A DNA stretch of 8,524 nucleotides, taken from assembly GCA_020881085.1 (NCBI GenBank), contig JAJIYR010000122.1:1-8524 (forward strand), read 5' to 3'. The notes beneath the pieces are model-generated. The model was not told where the DNA came from and made no database searches. It saw only the letters and a program-made list of their open reading frames with translations. This document shows, piece after piece, positions 1-7,660 of the stretch (its first letter is position 1; every line of letters starts with the position of its first letter). Made by a program: the position numbers and the translations under genes. The DNA comes from Rickettsia endosymbiont of Bryobia graminum. Lineage in GTDB: Bacteria > Pseudomonadota > Alphaproteobacteria > Rickettsiales > Rickettsiaceae.

Positions 1-2
1 AC

Positions 3-131
3 TCTCCTGATTTAAACCCTATAGAGAAATTCTGGGCAAATTTTAAACGTAACTTAAGAAAAGTTATTAAACGATTTGATGATTTCTTAGATGCAATAAC
101 CTTCGCTATGCAATTAACTCAATCGGCTTAG
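3..131 (+). CDS. IS630-type DDE transposase, C-terminal fragment (partial at window edge)
   Basis: This reading frame is open from the window edge to a TAG at 129-131 and gives 42 residues. It begins SPDLNPIEKFWANFKRNLRK, the hallmark end of the DDE_3 catalytic domain of IS630-family transposases: the conserved SPDLNPIE stretch contains the last catalytic acidic residue (the E of PIE), followed by the W and basic helix usual in this family. The protein would cut and paste the insertion sequence into TA targets. Only the C-terminus is visible, so I cannot tell whether the element is intact to the left. No terminal inverted repeat can be identified after the stop, because the next gene begins 4 bases later. 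The frame differs from that of the downstream gene, so the two are not fused. It was too short for a normal ORF cutoff but the motif is clear. Confidence 0.85.
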   Translation, partial: SPDLNPIEKFWANFKRNLRKVIKRFDDFLDAITFAMQLTQSA

Positions 132-135
132 CTAT

Positions 136-783
136 ATGACATTAGAATGTATGCTTAACTACGAAGAAAAATATCATAATTTAAAATTGCAATTTATTGA
201 AGCTATATCTGATTTATTGGTTTTTGATGAATGGGATAATAAATTATTAGAAGAGGCAGAAACACGATGTGGTTTTGCTAAAGGATATAGTAGTATAATT
301 TTTCCTAATGGTTTATCAGAGATTATTGATTTTTTAGAAGATCAATACGATCAAAAGATGTTAAATTTACTAGCTAATCAGATCCTTCCTGATAAAATAC
401 GTGATAGAATTGATTTAGCTTTAAGAATTCGTATTAAAGATTGCACACATAAACTTGTATTATTACGAAATAGTTGTTATTTTACTAATCCAATAAATAA
501 TTTACATGCTATGAAAATAGCTTGGCGTACTTGTGATTTAATATGGCGTTATGCTGGAGATAAATCAATGGATTATAATTATTATACTAAAAGAAGCCTA
601 TTGTTTAGTGCTTATACAACTTCTATAATTTACTATATTCAAGATAACTCAGATAATAATATTGAGACAGATAAGTATATTACCGATTCTTTGTCTGGTA
701 TAATTGCTATATTCTCTAAATGTAAGAATATCTTTAAGTTGCCTCAACTTGTTGATATACCAATTATTCGCCTATTTTCATAA
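136..783 (+). CDS. COQ9: COQ9-family ubiquinone biosynthesis protein
   Basis: This 215-residue protein is recognised as COQ9 family, a group called 'RpsU-divergently transcribed protein' in alphaproteobacteria. The best signature is residues 134-172: DLIWRYAGD, then S-D-N, then YTKR, followed by a helix ending IQDNS. The N-terminal half (about 15-80) is helical, as in the TetR-like fold of the family. In mitochondria COQ9 binds lipid and presents the quinone precursor to the COQ7 hydroxylase; a similar accessory role in ubiquinone synthesis is inferred here, and ubiA lies 3.3 kb away. Length is normal and there is no frameshift. The start is uncertain. ATG 136 lies 4 bases after the transposase stop and has no clear Shine-Dalgarno; ATG 151 (Met6) is an alternative, and the first five codons could derive from the insertion-sequence end. 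No upstream promoter is visible, so transcription may enter from the element. ileS follows after 16 bases and is probably co-transcribed. Confidence 0.85.
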   Translation: MTLECMLNYEEKYHNLKLQFIEAISDLLVFDEWDNKLLEEAETRCGFAKGYSSIIFPNGLSEIIDFLEDQYDQKMLNLLANQILPDKIRDRIDLALRIRIKDCTHKLVLLRNSCYFTNPINNLHAMKIAWRTCDLIWRYAGDKSMDYNYYTKRSLLFSAYTTSIIYYIQDNSDNNIETDKYITDSLSGIIAIFSKCKNIFKLPQLVDIPIIRLFS

Positions 784-799
784 TAATCAAATTTATAAT

Positions 800-3700
800 A
801 TGACTAATAAATACTATCCAGATGTTAAATCTAATGCTGATTTTCCTGCTATTGAAAAAAAGATTTTAGCTTATTGGCAGGAAAATAATATTTTCCAAAA
901 AACAATAAATAACAGGCCATTAGTAAAAGATGGGCAAAATAATGAGTTCATTTTCTATGATGGTCCCCCTTTTGCTAATGGTTTACCACATTATGGGCAT
1001 CTTTTAACTGGTTATATAAAAGATGTTTACGCTCGTTATCAGACTACTAAAGGTAAAAGGGTTGAAAGACGTTTTGGTTGGGATTGTCACGGTTTGCCAG
1101 CAGAGATGCAGTCAGAAAAGGAATTAGGGATTTCGGGTAGGACTGCCATTATGGATTATGGTATTGATAAGTTTAATGAACATTGTCGATTATCAGTAAT
1201 GAAATATACTAATCAATGGCAGGAATATGTTACTAAACAAGCTAGATGGGTAGATTTTACTAATTCTTATAAAACTATGGATAAGGATTTTATGGAATCT
1301 GTTCTATGGGCATTTAAAGAATTACATAAAAAAGGTCTGCTTTACGAATCAATGAGAGTTATGCCTTATTCTTGGGCTTGCGAAACGCCTTTATCAAATT
1401 TTGAAACTAGACTAGATAATTCTTACAGGGAAAGGACTGATAAAGCTGTTACAGTAAGTTTTGTATTAAATGAAAAATTACCTAATTTCCCAGAATATAA
1501 TGAATTTAGAATACTAGCTTGGACTACTACTCCATGGACTTTACCATCCAATTTAGCTTTAGCAGTAGGTAGCGATATAGAATATGTCTTAGTGCCAAAG
1601 AATGGAGTTTGTTATATTTTAGCAAAATTTGCTTTAGGTAAATATAGTAAGGAATTAGGGCTTAGTGGTGACGAAAAGTTTGATATAATAAAAGGTGATG
1701 AGTTGATGAAGCTTGGCCTTACCTACAAACCATTATTTGATTATTTTACAAATCATCCTAACTCTTTTAGGGTGCTAGCTGGAGATTTTGTTGTAGAAGG
1801 TGATGGTACAGGTGTTGTACATATGGCACCAGGTTTTGGTGAAGATGACCAAATTGTCTGTAAAAATTACGGTATAGAGCTTGTTTGTCCTGTTGATAAT
1901 GCAGGAAAATTTACTAAAGAGATTTATGATTTTGTTGGAATACAAGTATTTGATGCCAATGACCAAATTATTATCAAACTAAAAAAACAAGGTAATTGGT
2001 TAAAGACAGAACAATATATTCATAATTATCCGCATTGTTGGAGAACTGATACTCCTTTAATATATAAAGCAGTTCCATCCTGGTATGTTAAAGTGACTGA
2101 TTTTAAAGATCGAATGGTAGAACTTAACCAACAAATTAACTGGATACCATTTAATGTAAGAGATAATCTGTTTGGTAAATGGTTAGAAAATGCTAGAGAT
2201 TGGTCAATTAGTCGTAATAGATTTTGGGGGGCGCCTCTGCCGGTATGGAAATCAGACGATCCTAAATATCCAAGAATAGATGTATATGGTTCAATAAAAG
2301 AATTAGAAGCTGATTTTGGGGTTACTGTCAGTGATTTACATAGACCTTTTATCGATCAATTAACTAGAAAAAATCCTGATGATCCTACTGGCAAATCAAT
2401 GATGCGTAGAGTTGAAGATGTTTTTGATTGTTGGTTTGAAAGTGGTTCTATGCCTTATGGGCAAGCACATTATCCATTTGAAAATAAAGAGTGGTTTGAA
2501 AAACATTTCCCAGCTAATTTTATTGTTGAATATTCAGCACAAACTAGGGGGTGGTTTTATACTTTAATGGTCTTATCAACTGCTTTATTTGACCAGCCGC
2601 CTTTCTTAAATTGTATTTGCCATGGCGTAATCTTGGATAGTACAGGGCAGAAATTATCTAAGAGATTAAATAATTATGCAGATCCATTAGAATTATTTGA
2701 GCAGTATGGCTCAGATGCTTTACGGATTACTATGTTGTCATCAAATGTTGTGAAAGGTCAGGAGCTGTTAATCGATAAAGATGGAAAGATGGTTTATGAC
2801 ACGCTACGTCTATTTATTAAACCAATCTGGAATGCTTATAATTTCTTCACTATCTACGCTAACGCTGATGGTATTAAAGCAGAATTTAACATTAATTCTC
2901 AAAATGTACTAGATAGATATATATTATCAAAGTTAAAAATTTCTGTTGAGAAGATTGGTCTAGGATTAGATAATTTTGATACTCAAGTAGCGTATAATAG
3001 CATTTCTGATTTTTTTGAGGTGCTAAATAATTGGTATATCAGAAGAAGTAGACATCGTTTTTGGAAGAGTGAAAAAGACGCCGATAAGAAAAGTGCTTAT
3101 GAGACTTTATATAGCTGTTTAGAAATTATTTCTAAGGCTATGTCTTCACTATTACCATTGATTTCTGAGGAGATCTATTTAGGAATAACAGGTGCTTTGT
3201 TACCATGTCATCCTAGCTTCAGCGGGGATCCAGAACTAAGTATTTGTCATGCTGAACTTGATTCAGCATCTAATAGATCCCGAGACAAGTTCGGGATGAC
3301 TAGTAGTATTTCCTTGGATTCTGTTCTAAGTGTACACCTAACAGATTTTCCTGATCTTGCAATGTTAGAGATAGATTATGAGTTAGTTAAACACATGGAT
3401 CAAGTGCTGGATATTTGTAGTAGCGCTTTATTTATTAGAAGTAGTGAGAATATTCGTACACGCCAACCTCTTAATAGTTTAGCAATTATCGGTTCTCATA
3501 ATGATTCTTTAATAGAATTTGAAGACCTAATTAAAGATGAAATCAACGTTAAGAAGATAATTTATAAGGATGATGTAGCAACTCATGCTAATCATAAATT
3601 ATCGATTAATTTTCCTATCTTGGGTAAGCGTCTACCAACTAAAGTCAAAGATATTATTATGGCCTCTAAGCAGCAACAGTGGCAGCTTGAAGGGGAGTAT

Positions 3701-4087
3701 TTAATAATAGCGGGAGAGAAATTAAATAAGGATGAATTCTTGCTGGTACTCGAGCCTAAAAATACTAAAGGAGCAAAATCATTATCTGATAATCAAGGGT
3801 TAATTTTGCTAGATTTAGAAGTTACTAAAGAATTATATGAAGAGGGGATAGTTAGGGATTTAGTTCGCTTTGTTCAACAAGCTAGAAAAGATGCTAATTT
3901 TATAATAAGTGATAGAATTTTCCTAAATATTACTGGAGATGATGATTTAGCAAGAATTATCCAAGAGCATAAATCTTTTATTCTAGAGCAAACACTAGGT
4001 GGATTTGTAAGTAGCTTTACCGCGGATTATAGCACTAATGTTGAGTTAGATGGCAAAGAAGTGGGTATACATCTCAAAAAAATTTAG
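800..4087 (+). CDS. ileS: Isoleucyl-tRNA synthetase (archaeal/eukaryotic-like class) with an in-frame palindromic-element insertion
   Basis: This cytoplasmic class I synthetase charges tRNA-Ile and is 1095 residues long from ATG 800. The open frame extends back to 704 inside COQ9, but homology begins at MTNKYYPDVK, so 800 is the start; no strong Shine-Dalgarno is visible. Catalytic signatures are HYGH (64-67), GWDCHGLP (93-100) and KLSKR (618-622, the KMSKS-loop equivalent). The CP1 editing domain shows WTTTPWTLPSN (241-251) and GFGEDD (345-350). The MPYSWACETPLSNFE region and the KLSKR variant mark the eukaryotic/archaeal-like IleRS2 class reported in Rickettsia, not the usual bacterial type. 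The HXGH order is canonical; the swapped GXHH form linked to mupirocin hyper-resistance in some IleRS2 is absent. In the anticodon-binding region, residues about 803-844 are extra and correspond to a palindromic repeat read in frame. The gene probably shares a transcript with COQ9 and converges with ubiA, their stops overlapping. Confidence 0.97.
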   Translation: MTNKYYPDVKSNADFPAIEKKILAYWQENNIFQKTINNRPLVKDGQNNEFIFYDGPPFANGLPHYGHLLTGYIKDVYARYQTTKGKRVERRFGWDCHGLPAEMQSEKELGISGRTAIMDYGIDKFNEHCRLSVMKYTNQWQEYVTKQARWVDFTNSYKTMDKDFMESVLWAFKELHKKGLLYESMRVMPYSWACETPLSNFETRLDNSYRERTDKAVTVSFVLNEKLPNFPEYNEFRILAWTTTPWTLPSNLALAVGSDIEYVLVPKNGVCYILAKFALGKYSKELGLSGDEKFDIIKGDELMKLGLTYKPLFDYFTNHPNSFRVLAGDFVVEGDGTGVVHMAPGFGEDDQIVCKNYGIELVCPVDNAGKFTKEIYDFVGIQVFDANDQIIIKLKKQGNWLKTEQYIHNYPHCWRTDTPLIYKAVPSWYVKVTDFKDRMVELNQQINWIPFNVRDNLFGKWLENARDWSISRNRFWGAPLPVWKSDDPKYPRIDVYGSIKELEADFGVTVSDLHRPFIDQLTRKNPDDPTGKSMMRRVEDVFDCWFESGSMPYGQAHYPFENKEWFEKHFPANFIVEYSAQTRGWFYTLMVLSTALFDQPPFLNCICHGVILDSTGQKLSKRLNNYADPLELFEQYGSDALRITMLSSNVVKGQELLIDKDGKMVYDTLRLFIKPIWNAYNFFTIYANADGIKAEFNINSQNVLDRYILSKLKISVEKIGLGLDNFDTQVAYNSISDFFEVLNNWYIRRSRHRFWKSEKDADKKSAYETLYSCLEIISKAMSSLLPLISEEIYLGITGALLPCHPSFSGDPELSICHAELDSASNRSRDKFGMTSSISLDSVLSVHLTDFPDLAMLEIDYELVKHMDQVLDICSSALFIRSSENIRTRQPLNSLAIIGSHNDSLIEFEDLIKDEINVKKIIYKDDVATHANHKLSINFPILGKRLPTKVKDIIMASKQQQWQLEGEYLIIAGEKLNKDEFLLVLEPKNTKGAKSLSDNQGLILLDLEVTKELYEEGIVRDLVRFVQQARKDANFIISDRIFLNITGDDDLARIIQEHKSFILEQTLGGFVSSFTADYSTNVELDGKEVGIHLKKI
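3206..3331. repeat. Inserted low-homology segment in ileS containing a composite palindromic element
   Basis: This segment encodes residues about 803-844 of IleRS, between SEEIYLGITGALLP and VHLTDFPD, two stretches that should lie close together in other IleRS proteins. It starts with GTCATCC, AGCGGGGATCCAGAA (3207-3235), which looks like a worn half of a palindromic repeat, contains the well-formed element at 3246-3300, and ends near TTCTAAGTGT. Two imperfect copies of an 18-base word (3226-3243 and 3316-3333, 13 of 18 identical) lie exactly 90 bases apart, i.e. 30 codons, and encode DPELSI and DSVLSV. That spacing is a possible trace of how the insertion kept the reading frame. The outer limits are estimated from protein alignment knowledge, not measured. 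Confidence 0.6.
3246..3300. repeat. Rickettsia palindromic element-like repeat, two-hairpin form
   Basis: This 55-base element is bounded by GTCAT (3246-3250) and its complement ATGAC (3296-3300). Inside are two perfect hairpins: ATGCTGAA / TTCAGCAT (3249-3256 and 3262-3269, 5-base loop) and ATCCCGA / TCGGGAT (3277-3283 and 3291-3297, 7-base loop). It is G+C richer than its surroundings. It is translated within IleRS as CHAELDSASNRSRDKFGMT, the kind of peptide typical of palindromic repeats in Rickettsia and other alphaproteobacteria. The 7-mer AGTATTT occurs directly before it (3239-3245) and again shortly after it (3305-3311), which may be a target duplication or chance. Assignment to a specific RPE family would need a repeat library. 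Confidence 0.8.
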
Positions 4088-4929
4088 AATATATAACTTA
4101 AGACAAGTAACAACCCAATAAAATTAGAATTTTTGAATCTTTGATAGCAATTGCCAGAATCAGTAATTTTTAAGGTTGTTACTTGCCAAATTAACATTAA
4201 GTAAGCTATTAATGCTAACATATAGTTAAATTGTTTAAAAGCTATAACATTTGCAAATGAAAATAGTGCTATAAATATTGTATAGTAAATATATAAATGC
4301 AGTTTATAATTTTTCTTTTCTAAGAAAAGAGCCATGGATTTAATACCGATCTTTTTATCATCTCCAATATCAGTAAAACCATAAATAGTGTCATAGCCAA
4401 TAGTCCAAAAACAGCAAGCAAGATACATGATAAAGGATTCCAAGGATAGTTTATTAGTTACTGCACTATAGCCAATTAAAGCTCCAAAATTAAAAACAAT
4501 GCCTAAAAATACTTGAGGCATATTAATTATTCTTTTCATTAATGGATATAGAATAATTAGGAAAAAAGCTAAAAATCCGAGATAAATAGAGGTCTCATTC
4601 AAAGATAATAAAATTGCTAAAGAGTAGAATAATAATATAATTAGGAAGATTAGTGCTTCTTTAATGGTCAGTGCGCCGCTAGCTAAAGGTCTATCTTTTG
4701 TTCGCAAAACATGTTTGTCAAAATCCTTGTCAAAAATATCATTAATAATACATCCGGCTCCTCGGGTAATAATGCTACCTATAAAAAATAAAGACAATAA
4801 TTTTATTAGAGTATTATTTGAGGCATCGGTGAGAAATAAACCGAAGCATGCTGGGAAAAAGCATAATAAATAGCCAGAATAATAGGGCAGTCGCATTAAT
4901 TTAAGAAATAAGAGGATTTTGTTTTTCAT
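4084..4929 (-). CDS. ubiA: 4-hydroxybenzoate polyprenyltransferase
   Basis: This integral inner-membrane prenyltransferase attaches the polyprenyl tail to 4-hydroxybenzoate, the second committed step of ubiquinone synthesis. It has 281 residues, close to the usual 290. The first Asp-rich motif is ND-x2-D-x3-D at 63-71 within RGAGCIINDIFDKDFD, followed by VLRTKDRPLASG (74-85). The second is YDTIYGFTDIGDDKKIG (179-195). Both bind the Mg-diphosphate of the prenyl donor. Around them are about eight or nine hydrophobic segments (for example 15-34, 42-57, 93-110, 113-130 and 216-232), as expected for the UbiA fold. The start ATG (4927-4929, complement) begins MKNKILLFLKLMRLPYYSGY, a typical family N-terminus. 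A TTAACT-17-TATAAT promoter lies just upstream. The gene is divergent from valS and convergent with ileS; its TAA overlaps the ileS TAG, leaving no room for a separate terminator. Menaquinone or heme-O family members are less likely because of the RTKDRPLASG and YDTIYGFTDIGDD patterns. Confidence 0.95.
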   Translation of the reverse strand: MKNKILLFLKLMRLPYYSGYLLCFFPACFGLFLTDASNNTLIKLLSLFFIGSIITRGAGCIINDIFDKDFDKHVLRTKDRPLASGALTIKEALIFLIILLFYSLAILLSLNETSIYLGFLAFFLIILYPLMKRIINMPQVFLGIVFNFGALIGYSAVTNKLSLESFIMYLACCFWTIGYDTIYGFTDIGDDKKIGIKSMALFLEKKNYKLHLYIYYTIFIALFSFANVIAFKQFNYMLALIAYLMLIWQVTTLKITDSGNCYQRFKNSNFIGLLLVLSYIF

Positions 4930-4966
4930 TATTATTTAGTAATAGTTATGAGTAGATTATTTGGTA

Positions 4967-4995
4967 ATTATATAATAATTGGCAGAAGAAGTTAA
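4967..4995 (-). promoter_or_regulatory. Predicted sigma70-type promoter of ubiA
   Basis: Reading the complement strand, TTAACT (4995-4990, four of six matches to TTGACA) is followed after exactly 17 bases by a perfect TATAAT (4972-4967). Transcription would start near 4960, giving a leader of about 30 bases before the ubiA ATG. It overlaps the valS promoter on the other strand: each -35 box lies in the other's spacer. Confidence 0.55.
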
Positions 4996-5007
4996 CTATG
5001 ATATAAT
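4979..5007 (+). promoter_or_regulatory. Predicted strong extended -10 promoter of valS
   Basis: TTGGCA (4979-4984, five of six matches to TTGACA) is followed after exactly 17 bases by a perfect TATAAT (5002-5007). TG one base upstream (4999-5000) makes an extended -10. The predicted start near 5014 leaves a leader of about 33 bases before the valS ATG at 5047. The fit to the sigma70 consensus is unusually good, though A+T-rich DNA produces TATAAT by chance often. Confidence 0.65.
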
Positions 5008-5046
5008 GTCTAGTCAATTTTTAATTATGACAAATAATATCTAAAT

Positions 5047-7539
5047 ATGACTGAATTTCCTAAGAACTATAACTTTAATGAAAGTGAAAATAAGTGGCAA
5101 AAATTCTGGCAAGAGCAAAAAACTTATGCATGGAATCCATACGAATCTAGAGAAAATAGTTTTGTCATAGATACCCCACCTCCTACTGTGTCAGGTCAGT
5201 TACATATAGGCCATGTATATAGTTATACTCAAGCAGATTTTATTGTTCGTTATAAAAGGATGAAGGGTAAAAATGTTTTTTATCCTATGGGATTTGATGA
5301 TAATGGTTTGCCAACCGAGCGCTTAGTTGAAAAGCAAAAGCAGGTAAAAGCTGCTAGCATGGAAAGGTCAAAGTTTATTGAAATTTGTCAGGAAGTTATT
5401 GAGTCTGAGGAAATAAAATTTAGGTCATTATTTAATCAAATAGCTTTATCTGTAGATTGGAATTTAGAATATCAAACTATTAGTCCATTATCACGAAAGA
5501 TATCGCAAATGTCTTTTTTAGATTTAGTAGAAAAAGGGGGGATTTATCGTGATAATCAACCAATATTATGGGATCCAGTTGATGGAACGGCCTTAGCTCA
5601 GGCTGATATTGAAGATAAAGAACGAGTATCAATGATGAATGATATAATCTTTAATACTGATAATGGTCAAAAACTTCATATTGCTACTACTAGACCTGAA
5701 TTGCTACCTGCTTGCGTTGCGGTATTTTATAATCCGAGTGATGAAAGATATCAGCATTTAAAAGGGCAATTTGCTATAACTCCATTGTTTAAAGATAAAG
5801 TACCAATCTTACCAGATGAGTTAGTGCAAATAGATAAAGGTACTGGGCTGGTAATGTGTTGTACCTTTGGCGATACTACTGATATAATTTGGTGGAAAAC
5901 CAATAATTTGCCATTAAAAGATATAATCAATAAGAAAGGAGAAGTAATTCTTCCAAGTTCATTGTCTGAATCACCTTTCTATCAGCAGCTAAATGGTCTT
6001 AAGATTAAGAAAGCCAGAAATAAAATTATTGAAATTTTAAAAGAACAAAATTTATTAATTAAACAGGTAGAAATTGCTCAAACGGTAAAATGTGCTGAGC
6101 GTTCAGGAGTACCATTGGAAATAGTTATTAATCCTCAATGGTTTGTGCAGACAATTAAGCATAAGGATGTTTTATTACAGAGGACCAATGAGCTAAATTG
6201 GCACCCAAAAACCATGAAAATTAAATTGGAGAATTGGATAAATTCTATTGAATGGGATTGGTGTATCAGTCGTCAACGTTATTTTGGTGTACCGTTTCCT
6301 GTTTGGTACTCTAAGAGAGCTGGAGAAGAGGGGAAAGCGTTATTTGCTGATATTAGCCAATTACCTGTTGATCCAATGGTGGACTTGCCAATAGGCTATT
6401 CTAAAGATGAAGTAGAGCCTGATTATGATGTTATGGATACTTGGGCTACTAGTGCAGTTTCCCCTCAATTAAGCAGCCATGCGATATCAGAGAATTTTAA
6501 GGTAGATATAGAGCGTCATCATAAAACATTCCCTGCTGATTTACGTCCGCAAGCTCATGAAATTCTTAGAACATGGGCTTTTTATACTATACTTAAAGGT
6601 CAATTACATGAAAATACCTTACCATGGAAAAATATCATGGTTAGTGGCTGGTGTCTTGCATCTGATCGTAGCAAAATGTCAAAATCTAAGGGTAATATTA
6701 TCGTGCCAGAGAAATTGATAGAACAGTATGGTTCTGATGTTGTTCGCTATTGGACCTCAAAATCTAGATTAGGAGCTGATACCGCCTATTCTGAAGATAT
6801 CATTAAAAATGGCAAAAGGCTCGTTAATAAATTACGGAATGCCTCTAAATTTGCATCTATTCATTTTGATAAATTGGATAAAGTAGATAAACAAGCGGAA
6901 ATTTCTGAAATCCAAGACAAGGTTTGTCATAAATTTGACCAATTTTTATTTGCTAGGTTAGTAGAACTAGTTAATAAAGTTGAACATGAAATGGAAAATT
7001 ATGAATATGCTACTAGTATGGATCTAATAGAAAAATTCTTTTGGTCAGTATTTTGTGATAATTATCTAGAAATAACCAAAAGTAGAGCTTATAACGAGGA
7101 TGGATCTGATGATAAAGGGCAGTATAGCGCTATAGTTACATTGTATCATTCTTTACAAATTTTACTTAAATTATTAGCACCATTTATTCCACATATTACA
7201 GAAGAAATATGGCAAAATTTGTATAATAGTAGCTCCATTCATGCTAGAGGATCATGGTTGGCTATTGACAATCTATTTTCTTCTATAGATAATGATCAAT
7301 CAAATAATCTAATTATAATATTAGATTTAGTTAGAAAGGCTAAAGCTGAGAAGAATTTATCAGTTAAGGCGCGCATTGAGTTATTAGAAATAATAGGCAA
7401 AAAATTATCTGATGATTTAATAAAAGATCTTCAGAACGTTACGTCATCAGATCAAATAAGATTTGTTGAAAGATTTTCGTCTATAGGGCATTCTTTAGAG
7501 GAATTTGGTATTAAAATCAATATAGTTTATTCGGTGTAA
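5047..7539 (+). CDS. valS: Valyl-tRNA synthetase (archaeal-like type)
   Basis: This cytoplasmic class I synthetase charges tRNA-Val and is 830 residues long. It shows HIGH at 53-56 in [13 protein letters not shown], the editing-domain TTRPE at 214-218, [10 protein letters not shown] at 405-414, and a perfect KMSKS at 543-547. [15 protein letters not shown] (265-279), in place of the ITPAHDFNDYEVG-type sequence of ordinary bacterial ValRS, together with [11 protein letters not shown], marks the archaeal-like form previously noted in Rickettsia and inferred to be horizontally acquired by an ancestor. Consistent with that, it is about 120 residues shorter than the E. coli enzyme (951), and the usual long C-terminal coiled coil seems missing; it ends after the anticodon-binding helices. 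The start ATG is supported by the family N-terminus ([14 protein letters not shown]). The gene is preceded by a strong predicted promoter and by a poor Shine-Dalgarno. No palindromic insertion or frameshift was seen. Confidence 0.97.
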   Translation: MTEFPKNYNFNESENKWQKFWQEQKTYAWNPYESRENSFVIDTPPPTVSGQLHIGHVYSYTQADFIVRYKRMKGKNVFYPMGFDDNGLPTERLVEKQKQVKAASMERSKFIEICQEVIESEEIKFRSLFNQIALSVDWNLEYQTISPLSRKISQMSFLDLVEKGGIYRDNQPILWDPVDGTALAQADIEDKERVSMMNDIIFNTDNGQKLHIATTRPELLPACVAVFYNPSDERYQHLKGQFAITPLFKDKVPILPDELVQIDKGTGLVMCCTFGDTTDIIWWKTNNLPLKDIINKKGEVILPSSLSESPFYQQLNGLKIKKARNKIIEILKEQNLLIKQVEIAQTVKCAERSGVPLEIVINPQWFVQTIKHKDVLLQRTNELNWHPKTMKIKLENWINSIEWDWCISRQRYFGVPFPVWYSKRAGEEGKALFADISQLPVDPMVDLPIGYSKDEVEPDYDVMDTWATSAVSPQLSSHAISENFKVDIERHHKTFPADLRPQAHEILRTWAFYTILKGQLHENTLPWKNIMVSGWCLASDRSKMSKSKGNIIVPEKLIEQYGSDVVRYWTSKSRLGADTAYSEDIIKNGKRLVNKLRNASKFASIHFDKLDKVDKQAEISEIQDKVCHKFDQFLFARLVELVNKVEHEMENYEYATSMDLIEKFFWSVFCDNYLEITKSRAYNEDGSDDKGQYSAIVTLYHSLQILLKLLAPFIPHITEEIWQNLYNSSSIHARGSWLAIDNLFSSIDNDQSNNLIIILDLVRKAKAEKNLSVKARIELLEIIGKKLSDDLIKDLQNVTSSDQIRFVERFSSIGHSLEEFGIKINIVYSV

Positions 7540-7660
7540 ATTAGTTTGTATTTATGAATATTTTAAGTTGCAAGGATTGATCAATATTGTATTATTACTG
7601 GATAATTTGAAAGCTTTATTAATAAAAGTTTACTTTTAAATTGTTGGGGTAACTAATATT
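7540..7660. other. A+T-rich intergenic spacer between valS and the RSH gene
   Basis: No gene is visible in these 121 bases. There are three short palindromes: ATTGATCAAT (7576-7585), TTTATTAATAAA (7615-7626), and TAAAAGT-TT-ACTTTTA (7623-7638), the last ending 22 bases before the RSH start. None is G+C-rich followed by a T run, so I see no convincing valS terminator. A possible weak promoter lies within (7568-7595). Confidence 0.5.
7568..7595 (+). promoter_or_regulatory. Possible weak promoter of the RSH gene
   Basis: TTGCAA (7568-7573, four of six matches) is followed 16 bases later by TATTAT (7590-7595, five of six matches). The predicted start near 7602 would leave a leader of about 60 bases that contains the palindromes at 7615-7638. 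Support is weak in such A+T-rich sequence; read-through from valS is an alternative. Confidence 0.25.

Noticed and set aside
704..799. Upstream extension of the ileS frame to ATG 704
   Set aside because: It overlaps the COQ9 coding end in another frame, encodes nothing like an IleRS N-terminus, and the family sequence begins at ATG 800.
1775..1966. 63-codon open frame on the minus strand within ileS
   Set aside because: It is a shadow of the ileS editing-domain coding sequence with no recognisable product.
3246..3300. The ileS palindrome as an internal transcription terminator
   Set aside because: The hairpins are not followed by a T run, and the sequence is open in the ileS frame and resembles known palindromic repeats.
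4664..4873. 69-codon open frame on the plus strand within ubiA
   Set aside because: It lies opposite the conserved first Asp-rich region of ubiA and has no protein features of its own.
5027..5044. Five-codon ATG-to-TAA frame (MTNNI) in the valS leader, as a possible upstream regulatory peptide
   Set aside because: It has no Shine-Dalgarno, no valine codons and no attenuator-like hairpins; such short frames are expected by chance.
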